From IMG/VR virus record IMGVR_UViG_3300008111_000048, positions 1 through 64,000 of that record: 64,000 nucleotides of DNA; one strand, 5' to 3'. Numbering within the stretch: the first letter of the stretch is position 1; each line of letters begins with the position of its first letter. This DNA comes from a virus. Positions 13,370-21,213 of the stretch are shown here, piece by piece. Made by a program: the position numbers and the translations under genes. Under the pieces are notes generated by a model that searched no databases, was not told the origin of the DNA, and saw only the letters and a list, made by a program, of their open reading frames with translations.

Positions 13370-14560
13370 TCACACTTCGATGACTTGACTGATACACTTA
13401 CCACCAAAGGCAAATGAATTGTTGAGAGTGCGAAGTGTTCGGTTTGGTAGTTCTAGATTCTCCTTGACAAGACATTCTTTTCTGTCAAGTGAACATTTAT
13501 TTAGGTTCTGGATGTGAGGGATGACTCTGTTCTTCATCGACTCAATTGCATAGATTGTTTCAAGAATACTAGCAGCGCCGATTGTATGCCCAATCTTACT
13601 CTTTGGTGCATAGATTGGAGTCTTATCAAGAACATCCGTGATTGCCATATATTCAATCGGATCACCAATGAATGTGGAGGTTGCATGACCCGATACAGCA
13701 TCAATGATCATGGGCATAGGACTATGCATATCAGCGTTCTTCAGCGCCTTTGTAATCGCTATCTTGGCGCCTCTGGCATCAGGTGCTGGAGCAGTCATAT
13801 CCAGGGCATCAGACGCCATTCCAGCGGGGTATAGAGTGGCGTGAATGGTGCTACCATACTCCTTTGCCTTCTGACTGGATTGTAGGATCAGGCATCCAGC
13901 ACCATCACCCATCATGAAACCTTCACGCTTGTCATCAAATGGGCAGTTATAGTTTCCAAGGGCACCAAGTGCCTGAAAATATAACATCAGTTCCACGTTC
14001 ACATTATAGTCAGACGATCCAACCACAACATATTCATATTCATCACACAGGCGTTGAGCATACTCCATGGTAAACATTGAGGTTGCACATGATGCCAACA
14101 TGGAAACAGATGCTCCCATGAATCCATAATGTCCACACAGGTGAGATGGAATCATATCAGGCAGAATGTTTACCAGTTTCCGCAGATTGATTCGCTTGTT
14201 ATTATACAAATCATTTACAATCTTGTTACCTGCCTCATAGGAATTAGAAGCAGATGAAAAGATCACGGCAACTTCCTGCTGTGGTTTCAGACCAGACATC
14301 TTAAGTGCCTGCTCTACAACATGGAATGCAAGAAGTTGTGACCTTGTGTAGGTTCGCATCAATTTGGGATCAAGATCTGGCAGTTGTAGAGTTTCATAGT
14401 CTACCATCAGACCCCTGGTGATCTTTTCACCCCGTTCAATCATGGGATGAAAATCCACAGAATAATCTACATCATCCAAAAACCTTGGAAAACAATCGCT
14501 AGGATTGTTACCCAAAGCGTCAATCATTCCATAACCAACAACATGGACTGGATTAACCAT
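13370..14560 (-). CDS. Beta-ketoacyl-ACP synthase II-like condensing enzyme
   Basis: The 396-residue protein has the thiolase-fold condensing-enzyme triad in order: Cys158 in LASCATSM, His292 in SGHATSTFIGDPIE (FabF: AHGTSTPLGD) and His325 in KSKIGHTIGAAS. Length is close to bacterial FabF (about 410). FabF elongates acyl chains on ACP by decarboxylative condensation with malonyl-ACP. No ACP or other fatty-acid gene lies nearby, so it would have to act with host ACP. It may alter membrane lipids or make a polyketide-like product. It is separated by 27 nt from the hydroxylase cluster and overlaps its upstream gene by 1 nt. Confidence 0.88.
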   Translation of the reverse strand: MVNPVHVVGYGMIDALGNNPSDCFPRFLDDVDYSVDFHPMIERGEKITRGLMVDYETLQLPDLDPKLMRTYTRSQLLAFHVVEQALKMSGLKPQQEVAVIFSSASNSYEAGNKIVNDLYNNKRINLRKLVNILPDMIPSHLCGHYGFMGASVSMLASCATSMFTMEYAQRLCDEYEYVVVGSSDYNVNVELMLYFQALGALGNYNCPFDDKREGFMMGDGAGCLILQSSQKAKEYGSTIHATLYPAGMASDALDMTAPAPDARGAKIAITKALKNADMHSPMPMIIDAVSGHATSTFIGDPIEYMAITDVLDKTPIYAPKSKIGHTIGAASILETIYAIESMKNRVIPHIQNLNKCSLDRKECLVKENLELPNRTLRTLNNSFAFGGKCISQVIEV

Positions 14561-14796
14561 TACTCGTCATCTCCACGATTAAAAAATGTACCAAAGAAAC
14601 CAGAATCACCTGGTTTTCGGTTTTCGAGTTTGTCAAGCAAGGAATCTGTAGTCTGTAGAGATTCAATACGACTGATTAGATCAGCGATCACACTACAAAC
14701 CATCGGACGCTCTTGACGTGCAGCATATGCTAATGCATTTCGCAGAGATTGCTCTGCTTCCTTTAACGATTCTTCAACAGATTGTGATAGTGCCAT
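14560..14796 (-). CDS. Conserved cyanophage helical protein
   Basis: A 78-residue protein starting MALSQSVEESLKEAEQSLRN, helical, with KPGDSGFFGTFF near the end. This pattern occurs widely in cyanomyoviruses with unknown function. Its size and a DSL tripeptide recall acyl carrier proteins, but the DSL lies at residue 51 and the surrounding sequence does not match an ACP. Confidence 0.72.
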   Translation of the reverse strand: MALSQSVEESLKEAEQSLRNALAYAARQERPMVCSVIADLISRIESLQTTDSLLDKLENRKPGDSGFFGTFFNRGDDE

Positions 14797-15002
14797 ACTT
14801 CAGGGTTCTCCAAGTCTTTACAACGGGGGTAGAAAATGCCATCACGATAGCAGGCATTTTCGGGGTCTTGTGGATCATATTTTGTCACTTTTGCTGGATA
14901 ATCTCTAATATTACAGAGTTCTCCTTGTCTGTGTAGGTAATTATCAAGGCATAAACCGCCAACAAATGGAGCAAGACCTTGTAGCATATAGAGTGTATAC
15001 AT
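14763..15002 (-). CDS. Small cysteine-containing protein, possibly membrane-anchored
   Basis: I start at ATG 15002 (MYTLYMLQGLAPFVGGLCLD), where TGATG links it to the gene upstream. The first 20 residues are hydrophobic, possibly a membrane anchor or signal. Four cysteines follow in a polar region (LCNIRD, ACYRDG, RCKDLE). Function unknown. Confidence 0.68.
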   Translation of the reverse strand: MYTLYMLQGLAPFVGGLCLDNYLHRQGELCNIRDYPAKVTKYDPQDPENACYRDGIFYPRCKDLENPEVWHYHNLLKNR

Positions 15003-15631
15003 CAGCACTCATCAGATCCAAGTGGTTTAGTAGATTTACGAATGGTATAAGAACCATCGTTGTTATCAATCCAATGGACTGCATCACCTTCTTTGAGGTC
15101 TGCTGCTTCTAACAAGTCTTGTGGGAATGAAACAAAGTATTCTGTTTCATCAGTATCCATATCCTTTGCTTCTTGAACAGGAAGAATCCATCGGGTCACA
15201 ACATCTTTTTTGACTTCTGGTGTCCATTCATATCCACCTGCTTTACGGATTTCTTCTACTTGAGCATCAAGTTCTGCTTTATCACACATCGCATCAAGTT
15301 CTTCATCAGTATATCGCACACTACTTACAGTCGTGCCCCAATCTTGAGAAAGATACTCTAAGTCACTATGTCCCCAAGGAGGCATACAATCTTCTTCTAA
15401 TTTTTTATTTTCTTTTACTACAGTTTCCTGCCAAGCAAGTTTAAACTTCTCATCAAACTCGCTCAGATAATACTCAAGAAACTCATACGCAGCAGACATC
15501 ATAGTTTCTGCTTTATCATACTGATGTTCTTGAATTTTATCGATCGCAGCGTCAATAATCTCACGAGCGGAACAAATCTTGGATGTTACCATCTCAAGAT
15601 CGTTCATTGTGTCCCATACTTTACTTACCAT
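15002..15631 (-). CDS. Protein with C-terminal AbrB-like (SpoVT) DNA-binding domain
   Basis: From ATG 15631 (MVSKVWDTMND) the protein has 209 residues. Residues about 160-200 read EYFVSFPQDLLEAADLKEGD, then VHWIDNNDGSYTIRK, the swapped-hairpin AbrB/SpoVT pattern of antitoxins and transition regulators. Cyanophages usually encode this domain alone (about 75 residues). Here it follows about 150 residues of acidic, helical sequence. It may be a transcription regulator; the DNA target is unknown. Confidence 0.72.
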   Translation of the reverse strand: MVSKVWDTMNDLEMVTSKICSAREIIDAAIDKIQEHQYDKAETMMSAAYEFLEYYLSEFDEKFKLAWQETVVKENKKLEEDCMPPWGHSDLEYLSQDWGTTVSSVRYTDEELDAMCDKAELDAQVEEIRKAGGYEWTPEVKKDVVTRWILPVQEAKDMDTDETEYFVSFPQDLLEAADLKEGDAVHWIDNNDGSYTIRKSTKPLGSDEC

Positions 15632-15788
15632 GACGTTTGAGTTCTTCTTCAATTGCTTGCTGTACTATAACTGAAACTTCTTTGGATGTCAACCCATTCA
15701 ACCATTTCCAGTTTGGGTCTTCTGGATCCCAGTCCATTGTGAACGACCCATCCTCATTCTGTGTTATCTTAAGACTATCAGCAGTCAT
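15621..15788 (-). CDS. Small hypothetical protein (55 aa)
   Basis: ATG 15788 to TAA 15621, starting MTADSLKITQNEDGSFTMDW and ending in a basic helix. It overlaps the next gene by 11 nt and the upstream gene by 11 nt. The N-terminal part resembles the short beta-hairpins found in several small phage proteins. Function unknown. Confidence 0.7.
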   Translation of the reverse strand: MTADSLKITQNEDGSFTMDWDPEDPNWKWLNGLTSKEVSVIVQQAIEEELKRHGK

Positions 15789-15963
15789 CGCAGTCAGTAT
15801 CCTTGTGTTTCTTACGAATTTTTTTAAGTTGTTTGAGTTCTTCCTTAATCATTTTATAAGCAGCATCACTATCAATCTTATCACCTATTTCTAGAGCAAC
15901 AATAATGTCCACACGAGTTCCAAAATGTGCTAGTGCTTTTTCAAAACAATCTAGATCATACAT
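15778..15963 (-). CDS. Small helical protein with CxxC-type tail
   Basis: A 61-residue protein starting MYDLDCFEKALAHFGTRVD. The middle is a charged helix and the end reads TDCDDC, a possible metal-binding or redox pair. It overlaps both neighbours. Function unknown. Confidence 0.7.
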   Translation of the reverse strand: MYDLDCFEKALAHFGTRVDIIVALEIGDKIDSDAAYKMIKEELKQLKKIRKKHKDTDCDDC

Positions 15964-16195
15964 TGTCTTTAGTCTCCTTAATCCATTGTTCTGCTGTCAA
16001 AATATCTATGCGAGCATCAACAGCATCAATAGAATTCATCAGTTCATACAAACAATTAGATGTTTCTACGTTTTCTGCTTCAAGTGCAGTAATTCTATCC
16101 TGAAGTTCAATCAACTTTGAATAAGTGTCAATTTCTTCAACAATAAGTTTTTGTGAAGGAGCAAAAAACCAATCAACAAATCGCCTAATCATCAT
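15956..16195 (-). CDS. Small coiled-coil protein
   Basis: A 79-residue protein beginning MMIRRFVDWFFAPSQK with heptad-like leucine and isoleucine spacing from about residue 25 to 65, indicating a coiled coil. The aromatic-basic N-terminus may bind a membrane or a partner. Function unknown. Confidence 0.7.
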   Translation of the reverse strand: MMIRRFVDWFFAPSQKLIVEEIDTYSKLIELQDRITALEAENVETSNCLYELMNSIDAVDARIDILTAEQWIKETKDNV

Positions 16196-16356
16196 AATAC
16201 ACCTACAGATTTTAGATAGTTACGATAACTCATATATCGTCTTATGCTTGGTTGATTCTTCACATCTAGTTGATGGCAAATTTCACAATAACACAACCAC
16301 TCATACCAGGGTGTGGTAGGATCTAACTCATGATATGGGTAATCAGAGTTTTCCAC
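16192..16356 (-). CDS. Small hypothetical protein (54 aa)
   Basis: A GTG start at 16356 gives MENSDYPYHELDPTTPWYEW and a CYCEICHQ cysteine/histidine cluster that could bind a metal. It overlaps the upstream gene by 14 nt and the next ATG by 4 nt. The GTG start makes it easy to miss. Confidence 0.62.
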   Translation of the reverse strand: MENSDYPYHELDPTTPWYEWLCYCEICHQLDVKNQPSIRRYMSYRNYLKSVGVL

Positions 16357-16549
16357 CTACTTGCCCATCATAAGTTTTGGTTTCAGGCCAACCTTCCTGC
16401 CGTCCTTTAAGATAAAAACGGGTGCCTGATATACATGACTCTTCAGTGAGAGCCGTGACCAATCCTTTTCCTTCAAGGTCTGTTGAATCCCATAGTCCAT
16501 ACTTTTTTTTCTCAACATAAAAGCAATCGTCAATTAGTTTCTTTTCCAT
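16343..16549 (-). CDS. Small hypothetical protein
   Basis: A 68-residue soluble protein starting MEKKLIDDCFYVEKKKYGLW. It overlaps the upstream gene by 20 nt. No recognised motif. Confidence 0.68.
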   Translation of the reverse strand: MEKKLIDDCFYVEKKKYGLWDSTDLEGKGLVTALTEESCISGTRFYLKGRQEGWPETKTYDGQVGGKL

Positions 16550-16697
16550 CTTTGTTTATGTAGGGATGAGGTGCATAAAGAGGACCAGGATAATTTCCAG
16601 CAAACTTTTGATACGCTTTAAGTGCAGCAATTACCTCTGGGGTCTCCTCCCAGTTCCACTCATTACCATTTTTGTCAGTAAAAGTTCTTAAAGTCAT
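16530..16697 (-). CDS. Small hypothetical protein (55 aa)
   Basis: ATG 16697 to TGA 16530, starting MTLRTFTDKNGNEWNWEETP and including YPGPLYAPHPYIN. Its ATG overlaps the stop of the dehydratase gene by 4 nt, so it is probably translated with it. Confidence 0.68.
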   Translation of the reverse strand: MTLRTFTDKNGNEWNWEETPEVIAALKAYQKFAGNYPGPLYAPHPYINKDGKETN

Positions 16698-17728
16698 AGA
16701 GTAATCCAGCGATTGTTTTTAAGTGTCCATTGAGTTACTTCTGCGATACGTTCTCTAACAGACTTAGAAGGAACCCATCCCAGTTGCTTCATTTTATCAC
16801 CATCAAGGGCATAACGCAAATCATGTCCAGGACGAGAAGAATGAAAATCTACCAAATCATACTTCAGTTCTTTTCCTTGGGCTTCGGCAATGATTTGTGC
16901 AAGTTCCAAGTTATTGAGCTCTTCCGCTCCGACAATGTTAAACTTAGGACACTTAGCATTACCCCAAGTAGGTTCGAACTTACCCTCATAATTTAACAGA
17001 AATAGAACAGCAGATGCGACATCTTCGGCATGAATGTAATGGCGAGAACCAGGAATCGTTCTGGTAGAATCACTATGAATCGTCACATTTTCACCATCAC
17101 GAATCCGTTTGATGCACATCGGAATATACTTCTCAGGATGTTGACGCTCACCAAACACATTCATTGTGTGGGTGATGTAAATTGGAAGATTATATGTATT
17201 TTCATAAGCAACAGCAAGTTCTTCACCACCTGCCTTGGTTGCACTATAAGGATTAGTCGAATTATAACGATCATTCTCCTTATATTTGATTCCGTTTGGT
17301 GCAGGACCAAAAACTTCATCAGTACCAAAATAGACAAATCGTTCCAGATTATCTTTCTGAAGACGTGCAAATTCAAGAATGTTACAGGTCGCAACAACAT
17401 TATCCATGACAAATTCCATGGGATAAAGAATGCTACGATCAACATGAGATCCAGCAGCAAGGTGTAGAATGTAATCTACATTACCAATCTCAGAGCGAAC
17501 CAAAGGATTGAGTTCTGCCTTCAAATCATGGTGAACAATCTTCACACGCTTACGAACTTCAGGATCAAATGAAAGCATCAGATCGTGAAGACGATTTAGA
17601 TTTCCACTATAATCAAGACGATCAAGTGTGATCACTTCCCAATCAGTTGTCTTGAGAATTTGTCCAATCAGATGGTGAGCAATGAAACCTGCACCACCAG
17701 TAATAAGTGCTCTTTTAGTCATAGTCAT
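16694..17728 (-). CDS. NAD-dependent sugar-nucleotide epimerase/dehydratase (RmlB-like)
   Basis: The 344-residue short-chain dehydrogenase has the NAD motif GGAGFI (residues 11-16), the active-site tripeptide in FGTDEVFG, and YSATKAGGE with the catalytic Tyr-x3-Lys. TDE between those motifs is typical of dTDP-glucose 4,6-dehydratase (RmlB), as is the overall length. It would make a 4-keto-6-deoxy sugar nucleotide used for glycan modification; cyanophages may use such enzymes to alter the host surface or decorate virions. No glycosyltransferase or other sugar-pathway gene lies in the window. It overlaps small genes on both sides by 4 nt. Confidence 0.87.
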   Translation of the reverse strand: MTMTKRALITGGAGFIAHHLIGQILKTTDWEVITLDRLDYSGNLNRLHDLMLSFDPEVRKRVKIVHHDLKAELNPLVRSEIGNVDYILHLAAGSHVDRSILYPMEFVMDNVVATCNILEFARLQKDNLERFVYFGTDEVFGPAPNGIKYKENDRYNSTNPYSATKAGGEELAVAYENTYNLPIYITHTMNVFGERQHPEKYIPMCIKRIRDGENVTIHSDSTRTIPGSRHYIHAEDVASAVLFLLNYEGKFEPTWGNAKCPKFNIVGAEELNNLELAQIIAEAQGKELKYDLVDFHSSRPGHDLRYALDGDKMKQLGWVPSKSVRERIAEVTQWTLKNNRWITL

Positions 17729-17898
17729 TCTTCAAATTTGTAACTAAGTTTAATATCTTTTTTCTTTAGTTTGTAGCGATCAATGTGCTTTTGTCGGTGT
17801 GCTTCTGATTCAAAGTAACATTTGCGAGTCTCATTCCCTTCCTTATACACAAGTTTCCAAGGGAATCCGTCAAAGGGGAATTCTTCAGTGTGTTCCAT
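17725..17898 (-). CDS. Small basic protein (57 aa)
   Basis: ATG 17898 to TGA 17725, starting MEHTEEFPFDGFPWKLVYKE, then a lysine-rich second half. It shares a base with the stop of the upstream gene (TAATG) and overlaps the dehydratase start by ATGA. Function unknown. Confidence 0.7.
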   Translation of the reverse strand: MEHTEEFPFDGFPWKLVYKEGNETRKCYFESEAHRQKHIDRYKLKKKDIKLSYKFEE

Positions 17899-18056
17899 TA
17901 AGTTGGTTGTTCTCTCCGTTGAGTATACACTGAATCAAACAATTCGTCAAGCACTTCCCCACACTCAACATAAGTTTTAGGGTCATATGTACTCTGTTCT
18001 TGATAACGGCGAACCGCAGTATAAATGAGTCTATATTGTTCAGATGTAAAGTCCAT
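17898..18056 (-). CDS. Small helical protein (52 aa)
   Basis: ATG 18056 to TAA 17898, starting MDFTSEQYRLIYTAVRRYQE; helical, with one cysteine. Start and stop both share bases with neighbouring genes, so it belongs to the oxygenase-dehydratase operon. Confidence 0.7.
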   Translation of the reverse strand: MDFTSEQYRLIYTAVRRYQEQSTYDPKTYVECGEVLDELFDSVYTQRREQPT

Positions 18057-18829
18057 TAGAAAAAAATCCTCCAAATACCATCACAAAGTAATCCATGTCC
18101 TTGCATTGTAATTCTCCTTTCATTTTCTTCAAGAGATATGAAAGGTGCAATCTGATGAAGCAATACTCCTTTAAAGAAGAAAGATTCTCCAAGATTATAT
18201 GATACCACACTATCTGGTGGTCTATGATTTAGATACTCTTGATAGTGACTTAAACCCCTGACATAATCAGATAGTTCTTTATTCGTATCATATTGTTTTA
18301 GTACAGATTCATCCCATATTGCTAATCCACTACCACATTTAGGAGATTCAAGAAGCAATGTCCAGGTTAATGAATTATGAATTGTTACATCCTTGAATTT
18401 TGCCCATACCATCCTTGCTTTTTGATGTGCATATGGTCTATCCTCATGAATTTTAAATAAAGGTTTTTGACTCAACTTCATTGTGAGTTTATTATTTAAT
18501 TGTCCAGGAGGGTGCCCAAGTACATGAAACCCAGGATGACCAAGATCATCTATAATTTCACATGGTCCTATCTGCTCAGTAAGTTTTTCAATGACAAGAT
18601 CATAAATCCATTCGAAATTCTTTTTCAAAATTGGATTCATTTTATTCATCTGGGCAGTATATCTTTCAGAATGAGTCATTCCTTCTTGATAACTGGTGGA
18701 CCCTATGGTATAAAAATCCCAGGGTTCTGGTTCTCTCCTGACCCAATATTCATAAAGGTCATCAACAATACCTACAGCAGTTTTACATTGTTCATCATTG
18801 AGAACTTTTATAAATCCATGTCTTTTCAT
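18056..18829 (-). CDS. 2OG-Fe(II) oxygenase-like protein
   Basis: A 257-residue protein starting MKRHGFIKVLNDEQCKTAVG. It contains LFKIHEDRPY (His-x-Asp, a plausible facial-triad pair), a long strand-rich middle, and a C-terminal KGVLLHQIAPF that could give the distal histidine, followed by ENERRITMQG. This is the layout of phytanoyl- or prolyl-type 2OG oxygenases. The assignment rests on the pattern HxD...H only. The substrate is unknown. Confidence 0.6.
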   Translation of the reverse strand: MKRHGFIKVLNDEQCKTAVGIVDDLYEYWVRREPEPWDFYTIGSTSYQEGMTHSERYTAQMNKMNPILKKNFEWIYDLVIEKLTEQIGPCEIIDDLGHPGFHVLGHPPGQLNNKLTMKLSQKPLFKIHEDRPYAHQKARMVWAKFKDVTIHNSLTWTLLLESPKCGSGLAIWDESVLKQYDTNKELSDYVRGLSHYQEYLNHRPPDSVVSYNLGESFFFKGVLLHQIAPFISLEENERRITMQGHGLLCDGIWRIFF

Positions 18830-19221
18830 CGACCAGTAATATCTGCATAGTCTTGAAGTTTACCATATCTAAAGTGTAATCTCAAGCGGGGCCAATCTTC
18901 CCACTTACCCTCCCATTCAGCAGGATACACTTCGACATACTTGGTGATATGATGTGGTTGAAATTTGCCATGCTGACCAGTTGGAATCCATTCAAAGTTT
19001 AGAAACCTTGCTGTATCATTATATCGCTCATCATCCTCTGAGATTGTCTCAAAGGTATGTGTGCCATTATAACTTGGATACCACAACTGACCACTGGGAT
19101 CTAACCAGTAGTCAGTCATTGTACCACCAATACCCTCTTCGATGTCTTTGGTTTGGCACACTACATTAGTGAACTGCTTACCCAAATCATAGGATGATCT
19201 AAAATAATCAAACATTCCCAT
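18826..19221 (-). CDS. Conserved cyanophage protein
   Basis: A 131-residue protein starting MGMFDYFRSSYDLGKQFTNV, an N-terminus found in a family of cyanomyovirus and some bacterial proteins. Aromatic-rich with a YWLDPSGQLWYP stretch. Function unknown. Linked to the oxygenase by a 4-nt overlap. Confidence 0.78.
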   Translation of the reverse strand: MGMFDYFRSSYDLGKQFTNVVCQTKDIEEGIGGTMTDYWLDPSGQLWYPSYNGTHTFETISEDDERYNDTARFLNFEWIPTGQHGKFQPHHITKYVEVYPAEWEGKWEDWPRLRLHFRYGKLQDYADITGR

Positions 19222-19223
19222 TC

Positions 19224-19697
19224 TTATTCTCCAAGTGTATGAATGACTGGTTTTTCGTGTGCTAGAATATGATATAGATCTTTATTTTTTGCTGCTGATA
19301 CTGGAACAAACTCCGTCTCTGGATCAAACTCATCATCACGAATGGCTTGATTGATGACAATAGAACCATCAGCACCAGAATATGAACGATGGAAAGTCAT
19401 TTTAGGGATGACTAGAGCGCCTGAACTGCGATTTAAATGAACGATATGGTAAGGGTAACGCCATTCTGGATTGACAAGTTCAAATGTGCGAAGTCCAGAT
19501 AGCACACGATTGTGGTCTATCTGGTGATAGTGAATATAAAATTGTTTGGCGCCTACAATATCATCTGGTGGTGAGATAGCAGCACCAGTATGACATACAA
19601 GGTCTTGTGCATTAGATCCATCTACTGAAATATCATAGAATACAACCGCTTCTGTTTCACGGAATACTCTGTGTTTTTTGAATTGAACTTCGCTCAT
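19224..19697 (-). CDS. Hypothetical beta-rich protein
   Basis: A 157-residue protein with alternating hydrophobic strands (AVVFYDISVDG, KQFYIHYHQID, YPYHIVHLNRSSG). It may be a cupin- or jelly-roll-like domain, but no metal motif is clear. It lies 2 nt after the upstream gene's end region and 3 nt before the next gene. Confidence 0.65.
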   Translation of the reverse strand: MSEVQFKKHRVFRETEAVVFYDISVDGSNAQDLVCHTGAAISPPDDIVGAKQFYIHYHQIDHNRVLSGLRTFELVNPEWRYPYHIVHLNRSSGALVIPKMTFHRSYSGADGSIVINQAIRDDEFDPETEFVPVSAAKNKDLYHILAHEKPVIHTLGE

Positions 19698-19891
19698 TAG
19701 TCGTAAACGTTTTGCTCCTGTTGTATTCTATCTAGGTGATGGTAAATCGTCTCTTGAGAGTACTTAAATTCTTCAAATCTTTGTGGATTATTTTTCTGCA
19801 TTTTGGTAAGCATATTAATCCATTGATATCGACTATCAACGACCCAACCATAACGTCGTTCGTCTTGCATCATGTCGTAAATGGAAATCAT
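19697..19891 (-). CDS. Small helical protein
   Basis: A 64-residue protein starting MISIYDMMQDERRYGWVVDS, helical and charged. It overlaps the neighbours by 1-4 nt. Function unknown. Confidence 0.66.
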   Translation of the reverse strand: MISIYDMMQDERRYGWVVDSRYQWINMLTKMQKNNPQRFEEFKYSQETIYHHLDRIQQEQNVYD

Positions 19892-20091
19892 TGGAACCCC
19901 TTCGTTTTCTTTTTCTTCTGTGGAATGTCAAGAACTTCAATGTGACTTAAAAAACCAGATGGACTATTCCACCAAGTTAATTGAACATCTTCAAAGTTAT
20001 CAAAAATAACTTCTTTACCATTTGTGGACACCAACTTATAGTGATGGCGATCATAAGGTTTATCACAAGTTTGTTTAAATGTTTCAGTCAT
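19888..20091 (-). CDS. Conserved small cyanophage protein
   Basis: I start at ATG 20091 (MTETFKQTCDKPYDRHHYKL). The 67-residue protein contains NFEDVQLTWWNSPSGFLSHI, a pattern common in cyanophage genomes, and ends in a KKKKTK tail. Function unknown. Confidence 0.72.
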   Translation of the reverse strand: MTETFKQTCDKPYDRHHYKLVSTNGKEVIFDNFEDVQLTWWNSPSGFLSHIEVLDIPQKKKKTKGFQ

Positions 20092-20330
20092 TTTGGACAA
20101 TGTAAAAAGTATTTGTATTCGGCAAGGGCACCATAATGCCATTGTACCACATCACAATCCTTATACTTACTCACAACATTGTAAGTGCCGTGATTGGGTT
20201 CAGGTTGTTCCACTTTTGTCTCTGGTTCTTTGACATCCAATGCTACACCCACCATATAAAATAGTGAGAGAGATGCCATACCCAATACTACTCCAAGTAT
20301 CACGGCACGATAATAATCAAAGTTTCTCAT
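20088..20330 (-). CDS. Small single-pass membrane protein
   Basis: An 80-residue protein with an N-terminal hydrophobic span (residues 9-31, AVILGVVLGMASLSLFYMVGV) and an outer domain with two cysteines. Probably anchored in the membrane with the C-terminus outside. Function unknown. Confidence 0.7.
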   Translation of the reverse strand: MRNFDYYRAVILGVVLGMASLSLFYMVGVALDVKEPETKVEQPEPNHGTYNVVSKYKDCDVVQWHYGALAEYKYFLHCPK

Positions 20331-20500
20331 TGTTCTTTAACAACACAAGACGAAGTACATTTGAGATCACCAGAAGACCCAGACACTGTAGAATTATGTT
20401 GAGGTGTCCTCTCTGGTGTTAGATTATAGGACACAATCGCAGAAATGAAAAACGCAAGTGCGGGAATCGCAACATATTGAAGATAAGTTTTACTACTCAT
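20327..20500 (-). CDS. Small single-pass membrane protein (57 aa)
   Basis: ATG 20500 to TGA 20327, starting MSSKTYLQYVAIPALAFFIS. Hydrophobic through residue 26, then a Ser/Thr-rich tail with two cysteines. The layout matches the adjacent membrane protein at 20088; the two may act together. Confidence 0.68.
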   Translation of the reverse strand: MSSKTYLQYVAIPALAFFISAIVSYNLTPERTPQHNSTVSGSSGDLKCTSSCVVKEQ

Positions 20501-20688
20501 AATGCTTCTACCTCATCAGCAATTTTATTTAATACATCAACAGGATGTTCCAACTCACCCCAATCGGTACAAAGTCGGTCTGCTGCTTCACGAATCACAC
20601 GAGCAATCAACTTCTGTCTATCGCCACTTTTAGGACGCATAGAAAGTTCCATCGTTGATTCCAAGATTTGTAGGGCTCTGGTAGTCAT
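20497..20688 (-). CDS. Small helical protein (paralogue of the gene at 24332)
   Basis: Started at ATG 20688 (MTTRALQILESTMELSMRP). The 63-residue protein has LIARVIREAADRL in the middle and NKIADEVEAL at the end. The protein at 24332-24526 has a similar plan (LIASVLRIAAENI, then LQLAQELEE), so the two are probably diverged copies. Confidence 0.68.
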   Translation of the reverse strand: MTTRALQILESTMELSMRPKSGDRQKLIARVIREAADRLCTDWGELEHPVDVLNKIADEVEAL

Positions 20689-20689
20689 T

Positions 20690-21031
20690 TTAATCATCCC
20701 AAGGTGCTTTACGACTTAATACTCTGGCAATCTTTTTATCATACTCTGGTGGTTTGTTAATTGCTTCTACCAGTTTATCATATGCTTCTTCTGAAACATA
20801 AACAACTGGTGGTTTTTGACCTAATCTCAACTTACGTTCTGGTGAAGGAATGTGTCCATAAAATACATCATCATAAGGATAGATGTAGTCATCATACCAT
20901 CCAGATGATAGTGCCTCCCAGAACTCATCATAACTATATTCATCACCTGCAATATAACAATCCCAGGCATACAGAAAGTCGTGGAAACCTTCAAGGAATA
21001 GTTCCCATTTTGTTGGGTTTTCAAATCTCAC
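20690..21031 (-). CDS. Protein with DUF1778-like C-terminal segment
   Basis: The first 65 residues of this 113-residue protein are acidic and rich in Tyr and Trp. The end reads PPVVYVSEEAYDKLVEAINK, then KKIARVLSRKAPWDD, which resembles the tail of DUF1778-type ribbon-helix-helix antitoxins. No partner toxin gene is evident. The resemblance is from memory and modest. Confidence 0.6.
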   Translation of the reverse strand: MRFENPTKWELFLEGFHDFLYAWDCYIAGDEYSYDEFWEALSSGWYDDYIYPYDDVFYGHIPSPERKLRLGQKPPVVYVSEEAYDKLVEAINKPPEYDKKIARVLSRKAPWDD

Positions 21032-21213
21032 GGGGTCTCATCACTCCAATAATAACGCAGTTTATCACTATCCGCAGAAATATTCAAGTGATAGATTTTA
21101 TCATCTTCTGTATAAACACCAATCCAAAGTGTGCGTTCATTCATACTTTCAAGATGAAACATTTGAATGTCTTGAAGCACAATTTCGTCTGGATTTTCTT
21201 GAAATCTACTCAT
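21028..21213 (-). CDS. Small hypothetical protein
   Basis: A 61-residue strand-rich protein starting MSRFQENPDEIVLQDIQMFH. Linked to both neighbours by 4-nt overlaps. Function unknown. Confidence 0.65.
   Translation of the reverse strand: MSRFQENPDEIVLQDIQMFHLESMNERTLWIGVYTEDDKIYHLNISADSDKLRYYWSDETP

Noticed and set aside
13364-13410. Class-2 promoter for the hydroxylase cluster
   Set aside because: TATAAT is present but the sequence at the box position (CTTTGGTGGT) matches at too few positions.
14560-14796. Acyl carrier protein partner for the FabF-like enzyme (78 aa, contains DSL)
   Set aside because: DSL is at residue 51 instead of about 36 and the flanking residues do not match the ACP helix-2 motif; the protein fits a known cyanophage family of other type.
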